In this document: in pieces, positions 45,846-57,030 of the stretch | Position numbering within the stretch: position 1 is the first letter of the stretch | Layout: each line of letters starts with the position of its first letter | The notes under the pieces: generated by a model | Databases searched by the model: none | Seen by the model: only the letters and a program-made list of their open reading frames with translations | Told to the model about the DNA's origin: nothing | Origin: Leptobrachium leishanense | Lineage: Eukaryota > Chordata > Amphibia > Anura > Megophryidae | Direction: 5' to 3' | Assembly (NCBI GenBank): GCA_009667805.1 | Contig: CM019075.1 | Span: forward strand, 16,591,376-16,655,375 | Length of the DNA: 64,000 bases | Made by a program: the position numbers and the translations under genes

Positions 45846-47336
45846 CAGGGCTGCCATCAGGGCATTACAGTCCATGCTGTGGTGGAGGGGTCCAGGGATT
45901 GGGGGGGCCCAGGCCTGCCGTCGGTGGCTATGTATTTTTACTTTAAGCCGCATGCCTCGGAGGTTCTGCGGCCTACTTGGGCCCGGCCACCGAGCAGAGC
46001 CTCCAAGATGGCAGGCCGGCAACCGACTGGCCCCCTCTGATGTCAGCGGGCGCCTGCGTGCGTATGTCATGCGGTCCTGCCAGTCAGGTGGTACTAAGTC
46101 AGTACCACTTGACTGGCCGGACCACGTGATGCACATGCACGCCGCCGCCAACCCTTTCTTCATTGCGGAGACGCCGGAGTCTCGGCTTCGCGCTGCTGCC
46201 CAGATGGCAGCTACAGGTGGCCTGGAGGAACTTCCTGCTGCTGACATTGTCTCTGGGCTCCCCACACACCAGTTAGAGAAAGGAACCGAATGGGAGGGTG
46301 CACACAGCCCTACCACGGACGGAGGCCCGTAAATATATAATTGCTGTGTGTTCATATTTTCTGCTGCCTTTGAGAGTTTTATTGCTGTGGATTCTGATAT
46401 GCTCACACACACTACATATTGCTGGGGGTTTTATTGCTGTGGATTCTGATGCTCACACAATGCACATTGCTGGGGGTTTTATTGCTGTGGATTCTGATAT
46501 GCTCACACACACTACATATTGCTGGGGGTTTCATTGCTGTGGATTCTGATGCTCACACACTGCACATTGCTGGGGGTTTTATTGCTGTGGATTCTGATAC
46601 GCTCACACACTGCACATGGCTGGGGATTTATTGCTGTGGATTCTGATACACTCACACACTGCACATGGCTGGGGGTTTATTGCTGTGGATTCTGTGATAC
46701 TCATACACACCGCATATTACTGTGAGTTTTTCTGCTACATACCCCCAGGGTGTAGGGGATATATGGTTATGTATGTGAACGTATGGCTGTGTGTGTAAAT
46801 GCATGTATTTGTTTTTAAACAGGCTGTGTGTAAAAGTCTGCGTCTGCGTCCTTGTTGCAGTTAGGCGTTGCCCCCTTGCCCTGCATCCAAAAGGATGGTT
46901 TGCTCCTAGAATCCCCACAATATCTGCCTTTACCATTGGAGATCTATTGCTGTGGATCCTGTGTACATTCATACTCGGTGCCTTTACCGTGAGTTCTATT
47001 GCTGTGGAATAATCTAAGTATACTTTATGCTACATTGTTTGTACAAATACACATTTCATGTGATTTTAAGGTATTGGGAGCAACACTCTGTAATACGATC
47101 TTGATTCCTATTTTTTAAATCACAATTTCATATTGTCTTAATTATTTGAACCAGATGGATACTTTTTTATGTTAAGTTGTTGTGCGAGCAATATGTGTGA
47201 TTTTAAGATATTGGGACTAGTACTCTGTAATGTCACGGTTCACACTAAATATTGTATTTCCTATGGGAAGAGGGGATGTGGGGGGCCCCATTCTGAGAGT
47301 CAGTAAGGGGCCCCAAAATTTCTGATGGCTGGTCTA
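45846..47336. mobile_element. non-autonomous hAT-like element with minisatellite, 1.5 kb
   Basis: The left end cagggctgccatcagggc is mirrored by the right end tctgatggctggtcta (decayed); ggggggccc and ggggcccc blocks lie just inside each end. Flanks gatttaag (45838-45845) and aatttaag (47337-47344) agree at 7 of 8 positions. From memory, CAGGG(C)NGCCATCAG ends are typical of a vertebrate hAT group. Inside are a GC-rich module (45940-46330, with ccagtcaggtggtac palindrome) and the array at 46370-46720. No transposase is seen. Confidence 0.7.
46370..46720. repeat. minisatellite, 46-52-bp unit
   Basis: The unit is gctgggggttttattgctgt followed by ggattctgatatgctcacac and acactgcacatt, about seven copies. 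The same unit occurs once and a half at 4259-4345 next to the array in the element at 3362-4525, and again in part at 46940-47010. Confidence 0.93.
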
Positions 47337-47337
47337 A

Positions 47338-47460
47338 ATTTAAGGATCACCTTGAGGAAAAGCAGACTGAATCCTGCAATCACTGAGCAGCAAATCATAT
47401 CACCTGTGCTGTGCTTCACATATCCTGCAAACCTGGCCTGTTAGTGGGACCTGAGGACTG
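47338..47460. repeat. interspersed repeat, second copy of the 43660 family
   Basis: It contains aaggatcaccttgaggaaaa and gactgaatcctgcaatcact. Confidence 0.6.
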
Positions 47461-47634
47461 GGTATGGGAACCAATTATATAATACATTAAAATTCTATCC
47501 ATATAAATTATCTAAATATATTTGATTTTCTTATTTTTATTTTTTTTATGGTCACCAGTTTAAAAAAAAAAAAAAAGCACAACTCTTTTCCTATGAACAT
47601 GACATCCCTTGTTCCCTCTGGTTAGGGGGTTCTC

Positions 47635-48375
47635 AGTACATTCAGGGTGTGTGTGTAATTTTTAGGGCTCTCTCATATTCAGGGAGTGCGTGTGTCTTTT
47701 TAGGGCTCCTTCATATATTAAGGGTGTGCCGTTGTCCTTTTAGGAGCTCCTCCATATATTCAGGTTGTGCTGGTGTCTTTTTAGAGGTTCCTCCATATCT
47801 TCAGGGTGTGTGAATTTCGTCTTAGGGGCTCCTCCAAATATTCAGGGTGTCTTTCTAGTGGCTCCTCCATATATTCAGGGTGTGTGAATGTCGTCTTAGG
47901 AGCTCCATCTATTCAGGTTGTGAGAGTGTCTTTTTAGGGCTCCTTTCATATGTGAAGGGTGTGTGGGTGTTCTTTTAGGGCCTCCTCCATATATTCAGGG
48001 TGTGTGGGTGTCTTTTTAGAGGCTCCATACATTCAGGGTGTGCAAGTGTCTTTTTTATGGGGTCCATACATTCAGGGTGTCTTTTTTTTTAGGGGTTCCT
48101 CCATATATTCAGGGTGTGCGGGTGTCTTTTTAGGGGCTCCTCCATATATTCAGGGTGTGCGGGTGTCTTTTTAGGGGCTCCTCCATATATTCAGGGTGTG
48201 CGGGTGTCTTTTTAGGGGCTCCTCCATTTATTCAGGGTGTGTGGGTGTCTCTTTAGGGGCTCCTCCATATATTCAGGGTGTGTGGGTGTCTTTTTAGGGG
48301 CTCCTCTATACATTCATGGTGCGGAGTTGACATTGTAGAGGCTCCTCCATATATTTGGGGTTTGCAGGTGTATAA
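47635..48375. repeat. minisatellite, about 41-bp unit, third locus
   Basis: About 18 units of the same sequence as 31725-33255, in the same orientation, more divergent in the first half. It ends with gcaggtgtataacagagctg, as the other loci do. Confidence 0.94.
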
Positions 48376-49009
48376 CAGAGCTGCAGTTATGAAACTCTCA
48401 GGGATAAACTGTTAGAAATTTTTACTATAAGGCACTCTGTTCTTGTTCTAAATGACCATTTTAGTTCACGGAGAGAAAAAAGGAAAACTTTGTGGTGCAT
48501 TCTTTTAGAAGAAACGCAGACCCACATTCCTCTCTTTCAGCTGTCTCTGGATCATAGGAATGGCCGCCGTGTTGGTGACGATTGTGTAACACTGGTTGGA
48601 GCAGTGATGGTCGAAGTCAGGCCCTAGCTGGCATGGACCAGATAAAAGCCCTACCCTTCACATGATGCACACATCACTGAATGTCCCTTGTCTACATCCA
48701 TAGCCCTCTTGTTACTACGGCAACATAGTACAAATTGATATTTATTGGGTTTCTAGAAATGCAGATTCCCTGAGGGCAAAGAAACCAATAACACAAAATG
48801 TCATTCATGGACTGGAGATTCCACGAGGGTGAAATGAGTAAACTAACAGCAACCAGTGTAAGTAATAAATATGGAATAACCCACCGTGAGTAAAGGGTTA
48901 ATAGTCCTATAGTAAAAGGAAGTAGAGACCAGAAAAGGCCTCTCATTGAAGCAGGGATGTCTGAGATTAACACTGAAAGATCAGTAGATACATGAATTAC
49001 CCCGTCAGC

Positions 49010-49215
49010 CTGGGTTCAGACTAGCGTTTCTACAAGCGGAAGGAACGTCAGTGAGAATGGACTCGACGCCCGTCTGGCCACCATCGTGCATTGCAGCCCC
49101 ATTGAACGCGCATCGTAGCAATGGGGAGGCTTTCAGAATGTCCACAGCATGTCCACTGTAGCGCGCACAATTTGTGCGTGTGGTCCTGCCCCATTGAAGC
49201 GTCCCCGGCCTCAGT
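49010..49215. repeat. decayed inverted-repeat element
   Basis: It starts gcctgggttcagactagcgt and ends ccattgaagcgtccccggcc; it contains ggaaggaacgtcagtgagaa like the 39347 element. Pairing is imperfect. Confidence 0.4.
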
Positions 49216-49279
49216 GGGGACAGTATAGGCTATCGATCACATAAAAAGGGTAGTATATACCTGAAAATGCATCTGATTG

Positions 49280-49870
49280 GGATCAGTAAAGCCACTGGAT
49301 ATAGAGAGTGGTAGATACATGGAATAGCCTTGCAGTGGATGCCACCAGTGATACCAAAAGGGTAGAAGATACCTCGAAGTGGGAACAGAAAACATAAGTG
49401 ATATAGAAAGGGTAGTAGATGCCTGGAAGACTTTCCAAGTGCTATCAGTATAAGTTAACAACGATTGTAAAGAGTAGTAGATATGTGATATAGCCTCCCT
49501 GTGGGAGCAGTAATGGTAACAATGATATATAAATGGTAGATATGTGATATAGCCTCCTAGTGGGAGCAGTAATGGTAACAATGATATATAAATGGTAGAT
49601 ATGTGATATAGCCTCCTAGTGGAAGCAAAATACCAAAAGGGTAGAAGATACCTCGAAGTGGGAACAGAACATAAGTGATATAGAAAGGGTAGTAGATGCC
49701 TGGAAGACTTTCCAAGTGCTAACAAAGATATGTGATATAGCCTCCCAGTGGGATCAGTAATGGTAACAATGATATATAAATGATAGATATGTGATATAGC
49801 CTCCTAGTGGGAGCAGTAATGGTAACAATGATACAGAAAGAGTAATAGATGCATGGAATAGCCCGCCATA
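49280..49870. repeat. tandem repeat, about 60-bp unit
   Basis: Units of gatatgtgatatagcctcct, agtgggagcagtaatggtaa and caatgatatataaatggta, with higher-order blocks: the 'ggtagaagatacctcgaagt' segment occurs twice. Related units occur at 52798-52900, 53518-53650 and inverted at 28470-28720. Confidence 0.85.
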
Positions 49871-50645
49871 TGTGGATTAGGGAACACGAGCGACTGATTG
49901 CTAACGGATCTGTATGGGCTCGTTCATAAAGATCAAAGTCCCCACTCCTTTTTTTTAACATTTGCTGCACGCCTTTTATTGAGAAAATTATTTAAAAAAA
50001 ACAAACCGCAAAAAGAGATTCTCTTAGATTGTTTTGTAATCCTAGAAATGACATCACCAGCAGCATGGCGCTGCCCTTACCCTGAGTACAGATTTTTTAA
50101 AAAGTCACCGTAAACATATGGGCCCTTGGAAAGAGGCTATAGCCAACACTATGAGAGGGGTACACGGTTGTGACTGCTGTTAGGACTTGAAGCATAGTAG
50201 GGTCCCCTGATATGTTTGAGAGAATATCTAAACTTCAGGCGTTTGGAAGGTTTTCCTCCAAAACTAGGTGTGAAAATAACGCTTACCTACAAAAATCTGA
50301 TTCCTGAATAATTAACACTCAGGAGGAATATCCACAAACATCAGCGATCTGTGGTTCCAGGAGAGACAGGTTTTCAGCACAGTAGCTGTTCTGGGAACAG
50401 GCGTGAATTATGGTTTCTCAAAGTACTTCCAGCTTAGAGACGATTACCATAACACCGTGTGATGAAACCCAGCACCAGCGGCACTAATGACTCTAATCCT
50501 AACCCCAACCACAACACAAACCTAACAAGCTCCGACAGTCTAAAAAGCCCGATTTCATGATCCCAGGATACGAGATGCCTGGAGCCGTCACATTGCGTCA
50601 GTTTTTATCAACTTTTTTTTAAACCAGAATGTGTTGAGTAAGGGG

Positions 50646-50702
50646 CAGGGCTCAAAAGTTCCACTCGCCTGCTCACCTCTGCAGAGTGGAATTTGAGCCC
50701 TG
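50646..50702. mobile_element. minimal hAT-like MITE copy, 57 bp
   Basis: cagggctcaaaagttccact to gtggaatttgagccctg: only the two ends of the CAGGCCTC family, joined by about 15 bp. It is an almost perfect hairpin. Confidence 0.65.
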
Positions 50703-50751
50703 CGAGTGCTACCCTGTATAAAATGTGGCTGTCAAGCAGCTAGGAAAAATG

Positions 50752-50872
50752 GTTGCTCAACCTTGGTCCTCCAGATGTTTTGGAACCACATTTCCCCACA
50801 AAGCTCTGTTGACCTAATGAGTGGCTGAGCATCTTGGAAGATGTGCTCCCAAAACATCCGGAGGGCTGTGCT
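50752..50872. repeat. foldback MITE
   Basis: Arms aaccttggtcctccagatgt and acatccggagggctgtgctt with gttttggaaccaca mirrored by tgtgctcccaaaac. It belongs to the 'actacatttccca' group. Confidence 0.7.
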
Positions 50873-51521
50873 TGGCCACAGATTTGTCCATCAGTGGCAA
50901 GAAATGGTTTTTTGGGTATTGGCATGGACATAATTTGTCGGAAAGGGACTTTTTAAGGGGATTGTGAAAGGGACAGATTGGGGGGGGAAGGGTGAGTGAA
51001 AGGGTCCACTTTTTACAAAGAGGTTTCTGTGAGAGGATGGATATGGTGTGGATGGGGGTCGCTACAGATCCAGACACACACACCCCTTTGGGGGTCATAG
51101 ATTTAGGACACATGGATTTCAAGCTGTGGGGTTCTGCCTGTGGTTGACTCTCCTACCTCGAGTTGCATTAGGAAGTCGTCAAGGTCCTAGGTCACAAGGT
51201 TGGGGTTATATTGATGTTGGGCGATGCAAGGGAGAGGAGGATCACTGGCTGGTTCCAGAGTAGGACATCATGACCTACTCCAACTGGATAAGAAGCTTTG
51301 AGACTTAGTCAGAAGCCTGTTCTTGAGAATAATGTCATAAATAGATAAAAAGAAAACAAAAACCACACACACAAAAACAAAGATCTGCACGGCTTGCTTT
51401 CATTTATCTTTTTACAAATCTAGTTCTGGAAAACGGCCAGTTTCTGAAGCTCTTACAAGGCGATTGGGATTAAATTGATTTATTTGGAGTATGTTTAGTG
51501 TCGTTTTTTTGGTTTCTTTGA

Positions 51522-51734
51522 CTAACTCATCATTTGACAACCGGCATTAAGTTGCGACACGAGTGATTGAGGGATTTCTGTGCGGTAATAGAAGGCAGAG
51601 GAATCCAGCAGGCAGAAGATGATAAAATACACCAAGTGGACGCCGAGGAGACCGAGCGCAAGCTGACTCTTGTGCTGGTTCACTATCCATGGTCGTTGCA
51701 CAATTTGCGTGTTGATGAATCGGCGCATGGCAGC
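51522..51734 (-). CDS. unidentified candidate terminal exon with a membrane segment
   Basis: After a plausible acceptor (gtgttttggatcccag) the minus strand has 70 codons and a TAG. They encode AAMRRFINTQIVQRPWIVNQ, HKSQLALGLLGVHLVYFIIF and CLLDSSAFYYRTEIPQSLVS. A hydrophobic stretch of about 20 residues (LALGLLGVHLVYFIIFCLL) looks like one membrane helix, with basic residues before it. Third codon positions are G/C-rich (about 60%) in AT-rich surroundings, which favours real coding. I do not recognise the family and found no partner exon nearby. It may be an exon of a gene nested in the ITPK1 intron, a retro-copied fragment, or chance. Confidence 0.3.
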   Translation of the reverse strand, partial: AAMRRFINTQIVQRPWIVNQHKSQLALGLLGVHLVYFIIFCLLDSSAFYYRTEIPQSLVSQLNAGCQMMS

Positions 51735-52173
51735 CTGGGATCCAAAACACAAGACATTTGAGTGGCCGGCCAGGAGATAACAAAGGAAAGGGGGGGGGTA
51801 TAATGTCTATAAAAAAGTGACTCAAAACAGAGCAGACCTGCTCCTTGTCCGATCTGCTTTTTGTCTTTCTTAGTCACTCTGACGTGTTTTATTTTTTTCC
51901 ATAGAACGTCTAATAAATCAGCAACAAAAGCTCAGGCATAAAAAGGGGGGGGGAGAAGATGTATCGGTCACTATTCTTTAAGGGGGAACTACCAACATTA
52001 TACCCTATAAAGAAAATGACAGAATAAATCTAGCCAACATATAAAAATGAAAGGGGGGGAATCGGGTCAGCAAAGTGTAAAACTGCCATAAAAATACAGG
52101 ATAATAAAAGAATCAGCCAATAAAGTACAGGTAATTTCAGGCAGTTGGGCACACTAAAATAAATATATATGTG

Positions 52174-52339
52174 CAGGCCTCAAAACTTCCACTCGCCTGC
52201 TCGCATTTGGCAAGTGGAAATTACATGAGGGCGAGTGGGAATGCAGAGGCAATGCTGGATAGGGGTTAGGTGGGGCAACTAGTGGCGAGTAACTCTTAAG
52301 GCCTGGCTAGTAGCTCAGGACTTGAAATTTTGAGGCCTG
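52174..52339. mobile_element. hAT-like MITE, CAGGCCTC family, complete copy
   Basis: 166 bp from caggcctcaaaacttccact to acttgaaattttgaggcctg, inverted relative to the 12546 and 43326 copies. Flanks share atatgtg (52167-52173 and 52340-52346), 7 bp of a likely 8-bp duplication. Confidence 0.88.
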
Positions 52340-52345
52340 ATATGT

Positions 52346-52482
52346 GCATAGGAGCACTCCGTCTTCTTAAATAAAATGCAAATCTTTAGTTAAGCATTAA
52401 AAAATCTAGCATTAAAAATGGATTAAATTGTTTAATGCTTAACTAAAGATTTGGATTTTTAAGACTGAGTGCTCCTATGTGT
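52346..52482. repeat. foldback element, about 60-bp arms
   Basis: cataggagcactccgtctt and aaatctttagttaagcatt are mirrored by aatgcttaactaaagattt and gagtgctcctatg. It lies directly against the MITE at 52174. Confidence 0.8.
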
Positions 52483-52958
52483 GGCACCACATATTTATTT
52501 TTGGGATATTTTGCACCACTGCAGAACAGGATACATTCTAAAGCGTTGTGCCTCCCCTCGCGTTCCTGCTTGACTTGACACCCCCCCCCCTGTATACTAT
52601 GCAACAGAATGGTTGGGTAACAGAAGGTCTGGGACCATGTTTGACTGTAATCAAGTATCCTGAATGGTTGCTGTATCACAATATAGATACAGGTAAGAGA
52701 GTGGACATGTATGTATCCAGTGGAGAGGACATTATCACCTCTTCGAGGTAGGATCTGCTTAATCTTCAGCCTTTTTGTTTGGGGAGAAAACTGTAAGGTA
52801 GCAATAGATGCCTGGAACACCCTGAAAACCGTGCTATAGAAAAGGAAGTGGATACACGGGACAATCTCCCAGTGGAAACCATAAAGCGAACAGTAACATA
52901 CAGGGCAATTCATACAGACTCGAACACAAAGATTTTTTAGATCTTGGACAAATGAATG

Positions 52959-53438
52959 GAAATTAATGAGTTTAATGTACCTCCTCTTATGTTGAGAACA
53001 TTCCACCACATGCTGGATGTGTCCCGTTTTCTGATAGGCCCATGTCGACGTGGCGATGCATGTTGTTGCTAATGAGTTTCCGTATTGCATCACTGTTTTG
53101 GCTCTCATTCCTAATGTTATCTGCTAAGGTGTCAATCCGAGCGGGACTTGCTATGGTGCCCTCGTCCCTTCAGATAGCACCACTAAAAGATGTCTGGACT
53201 GGTAAGGTCAGGTAAACCGGGGTGGCCACAGATTCTTGGAAACGGTGCGATCCTCAAAAAAAGTCTGGACTGTCACCATTGACAAATGTGATGCTTGACG
53301 CAAGGAGTAAGCTGCCATGTTCGGTGGGAGAGATCTTCACATGGCTGTGCTGCCACCTAGCGCCGACTTCAAGCACTTACTGTGGTGGGACGGGCTCAAC
53401 ATAAGAGGAGGTACGGTTTCTGAAACTGATTAATTTTC
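52959..53438. mobile_element. inverted-repeat element, 0.48 kb
   Basis: The left end contains gtacctcctcttatgttgag and the right end its exact inverse ctcaacataagaggaggtac; pairing extends outward through aattaatgagttt and aaactgattaatt. An apparent minus-strand reading frame crossing the left end is therefore transposon DNA. Confidence 0.7.
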
Positions 53439-53517
53439 TTTCATACGTTCACAATCGAGAATGAAAAACATGTGTGCATGGGATACCTATACTACTCACG
53501 CTGTGATGCTTCCAGCT

Positions 53518-53650
53518 TCCAGTGATATAGAAAGGGTAGTAGATTAATGGAATAGCCTCCCAGTGGGAGCAGTAACAGTGATATAGAAGGGGTAGTAGAT
53601 ACATGGAATAACCTCCCCAGTGGTAGCGGTAATTGCAACGTTGTAAACAT
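53518..53650. repeat. tandem units related to 49280-49870
   Basis: gatatagaaagggtagtaga and tggaatagcctcccagtggg, about three units. Confidence 0.8.
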
Positions 53651-53794
53651 TGAAGTAGATAGGTTGAAAAGCTTCCAGTGACAGCAAAGGCAGCTACTGG
53701 TGATATTCAACGAATAGTTGTTACCCCGGATTCCTCTCACTATAGTTAATGGTTTTCCTTTAAAAGTGTAGTCGCTACCTAGAGAAGACTCCCG

Positions 53795-54002
53795 CAAAAA
53801 CAATGGACCACACCACAGTAACCATAGGAAAAAATATCTTTATTCACCTCCCAAGGGGGCTAAAATTGTGACGTTTCGGCTCTAGGCCTTAATCATGCAC
53901 GACTAAGCCATAGAGCCGAAACGTCGCAATTTTAGCCCCCCATGGGCGGCGAATAAAGATATTTTTTCCTATGGTTACTTTGGTGTGGCCCATCGTTTTT
54001 GT
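53795..54002. repeat. foldback element, 100-bp arms
   Basis: gtaaccataggaaaaaatat and the following ctttatt...ctaaaattgtgacgtttcgg are mirrored by ccgaaacgtcgcaattttag and atattttttcctatggttac, around a centre near 53898 (atgcacgact). The sequence is unrelated to the other long hairpins. Confidence 0.9.
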
Positions 54003-54782
54003 AAAAGTCTGGTACGGGACGGCGGACCCCTTGGTGGAGCACCCAGAGGATTACCATACGACAGGTTTGCTCCCACTGCCGTAGCCATGCTTTTCTGCCT
54101 CTGCATAGAGAAGACTCCCAGCAGGAGCAGTGAAGATAACCACGATATGGAAATGGTGAATAATACCTGGAGTGGACGCCCAGGGGAGGAATTTATTACA
54201 TATGACCCATGTAAAAAAAAAAACCTAACAAAGCAAACTCGGTTGAAGTTCGTAGGAAACGCACAGACTGGAATGGGACACGTCTGCGAGGGGCGAGAAT
54301 GACGACGTATGTTCCATCTCTAGAGGGGCTGACCATGGCAATGCAGGGGTTAACATCGCTCTCCAAAATATTTTAATCTCTATATAATTGTCGCACACAT
54401 CGGATGGTCTAATTAGCCGCTTAATTAGGTCTCTAAAATTAGGAGACGGGCTCCAGGCAGATAAAAGGAACGTATTCCCTGACAGCTCGAACCAGGAGAA
54501 AAGCTAAACGCGAAACAAATAGCCTAAAATGTCACCATGCCTGCAAATCTGATCTCATTTGTTATTGATAATACAGATTACAGGAGAACTCCCCGTGTCT
54601 AGGGTCCCGACTCTTACATTGGGACGAGAGGACGTGCCTTTCAGACGGAGAAAGCTTCCATGTAACCTGGCTGGACGCATAGATTATGAAAGGGTGTAGC
54701 GCAGATTAATATACTGAGAGGTGCCGGCAGGTCCCACAATAAGAGTTTAGTTAGTGATACCAATTCAAAGCCTCATTCATTA

Positions 54783-54930
54783 TAATGGTTTATTTGTATT
54801 GTACAAACATAGTGTGCAGCGTTGTACAAGGATTATTATAAATGGGGGGGGGAGGGATTAACCGAGGGCCCTGCTCCCCAGGAGCTTACACTCTAATGGG
54901 AGACAGTTACACAATATTACAGAAATTTCA
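54783..54930. repeat. SINE-like interspersed repeat
   Basis: ttatttgtattgtacaaaca...gcgttgtacaagg...ggagcttacactctaatggg is a pattern also seen, diverged, at 26665 and 26755-26880. No RNA polymerase III boxes were identified. Confidence 0.4.
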
Positions 54931-55031
54931 CTGAAATTCCGACTCAAAAGAGGGAGATTTTACATAAACCGTTATATAAACCTACATATATAAAGAGACA
55001 GTAGGGGCGTGTTGAGTTTTGGCTATACATG

Positions 55032-55286
55032 TTAACCCTTTCACTGCTGAGGACGTGTGGGGAACGTCCTCATTGACTCCTAAGCAAAGATAGGGGTGGA
55101 GATGGTTCATTTGAACCCCAATATCTCAAGACTGTTGGCAGCTAGCAGGGTCATGTTTGGTATCCTTAGAAAGGCCAGAGCATGGCCTTTCAAATGATAC
55201 CAATCATGACCATATTTGAAGTAAAAAATAAAAAAATGTTTGTTTGTTTTTAAAGACGTGAAATGCCTCAGCAGTGAAGGGGTTAA
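55032..55286. mobile_element. piggyBac-like MITE, 255 bp
   Basis: It starts TTAACCCTTTCACTGCTGAG and ends CTCAGCAGTGAAGGGGTTAA. The inverted ends pair over about 20 bp and TTAA lies at each border. Confidence 0.7.
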
Positions 55287-55362
55287 AAGCAGGGCTTCCA
55301 TGAGCTCACACTGGCTGCCTCCTGCAACAAAAGCAACTCCTATGATGCCCAGTGAATCTCTG

Positions 55363-56828
55363 TACCGTAGATACTCGAGTATAGCGCGACCCGAATATAA
55401 CGCGATGGATATAGATGTAGTATGGAAATGAGAGAATACTCAAGACTCGAATATAACGTGTAGCGCTCACTCCCGGAGGAGCCGCTGAAAATGAACCACG
55501 GGTCAGTCTCCCCGCACTAGGGAATAAATATACTCCAACACCGTTGTGAGTTTTTATCATTTAAATAGTTTACTAAAATAGTAAGCAGACGTTGAGACAC
55601 GGTATACACAGGTATTATTACAGTATTTTCGTATCGCGGTAAAACGCGTAGCGGAAAAGAAACGAAACACGAGGCTTCGTATTTCGGAAAAATAAAATAT
55701 TCGCAACCGAACAGAAAAGAAATGCAATTGCCTGATAGTTCGGTAAAAAGGGACACGTAGCGAAACCCAAAAATACAATCTCTTCGTATTACGGTAAACG
55801 CGCAGCGGAAAAGAGAAAAATATTATTCGGAACGTATCTTTAACCCCTGTTCCGATTCGTAACAGAATGAGTCCTGCACAGGTTAAGTCCCGGAATGTAA
55901 AAGGTGTGTATGTGTGTGTGATACCCGGGTACAGTTCAACTGGCCAGTGAATTTACTTAAGGAATGTCTTCGACTAGTCAAGTTGGGGCCCTGTGGACTT
56001 TAAAGAGAAAACAGCAGCGTGTTCTTTATTTACAAACAGCCTTGGAGGCCTCTCACCCATCCACCAGTTGCTTTAGGCTCCGCTGACCCAGGACGTCTCT
56101 CCGCCCGATATTGACTGGGGATACTTGCGGCCGGATCCGTTGTCTGACTTTCCGTAGCTTGTCCACGACTTGTCCAGCTCACCGCCTGCTCTCCGTATCC
56201 GATCAACTCGCGGTAACTCCTCACTCGAGGTCTTCGGTTTGTTCGATCTGCAGCAATCTCTGGAACTTGGAGGTCTCCTTCTCCTTAGGCTGAATGACCC
56301 GATAAAGGAACTGACAGGTCTCACTCGCGCTCTGGCCTAGGCCCTCTCGCGATGTCTGGCACTGCGTCTGCTCTCTCTCGTTCCCTGGCGCGCTCCGGCG
56401 CACTCTCCACGAGGCTCGGGACACCAGCGTCCCGTGTCCCACCCACCCCCCGCCCCCCGCAAAGCACGCCGGGAAATGCAGTCCCAATGCCCAGTGTCTC
56501 CAATCGCGATTGTCTCCATCCTGCGGCCAAAAACAGGCACTGCCGGCAGCAAGATTTCAACACAGCGCTACAAACGCAAGGAACAAAATTTTACTTTTCC
56601 GGTAAACAATTAAAATCCTTCCAGGTTCTCTTGACACAGTCAGGTTACCCCTCAGGCCAGGATGCTCTGCTCTAGAATGATTGCAGTTACCAAGCATGAG
56701 CCGCGGGCCACTCGTCTTTACTAGCGATTAGATGGCTGGGCGATGCAGATGTCTCAAATAGACCCCTTCAATTTTAAGGTAAAATTGTGTCCCCAGAATC
56801 TAGCGGTATACTCAAGTATCTACAGGTA
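55363..56828. mobile_element. inverted-repeat element with CpG-rich interior
   Basis: The left end taccgtagatactcgagtat is mirrored by the right end atactcaagtatctacaggta. The terminal motif (ATACTCGAGTATA plus GACCCGAATATAA) is one I recall as a widespread vertebrate DNA-transposon end. The interior (about 55460-56780) is different. It has a direct repeat of about 40 bp (cgcggtaaaacgcgtagcgg at 55634 and tacggtaaacgcgcagcgg at 55793) and a CpG-rich block at 56050-56560. A minus-strand AATAAA lies near 56028. It may be a second, younger insertion such as an LTR. Confidence 0.55.
56050..56560. promoter_or_regulatory. CpG-rich block (possible CpG island)
   Basis: Many CG dinucleotides (gcgatgtctgg, ggcgcgctccggcgcactct, ccccgccccccgc, caatcgcgattg) in a window where CG is otherwise rare. 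It contains GC-box-like ccgccccc. No initiation site or coding exon can be tied to it. Confidence 0.4.
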
Positions 56829-56854
56829 TCTTTGGTCCACACACTACAGCAGTG

Positions 56855-57030
56855 TTGCCAAACCGTGGTCCTCAGGGCCCACTGACAGGCCAAGTTTGCA
56901 GGATCTGTGAAGCACAGGTGATATGATTTGCTGCTCAGTGATTGCAGGATTCAGTCTGCATTTCCCCAAGGGGATCCTTAAAACCTGACCTGTTAGGGGG
57001 ACCCGAGGACCAGGGTTGGGCACCACTGCA
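56855..57030. repeat. MITE, inverted copy of the 43660 family
   Basis: cagtgttgccaaaccgtggt ... ggaccagggttgggcaccactg, with imperfect inverted ends. Confidence 0.65.

Noticed and set aside
52443..53108. A 221-codon minus-strand frame, and another frame reading DTLADNIRNESQNSD, considered as exons of a nested gene
   Set aside because: The region is bounded by exact inverted repeats (gtacctcctcttatgttgag and its inverse at 53396-53415). It is transposon DNA, with in-frame stops just upstream.
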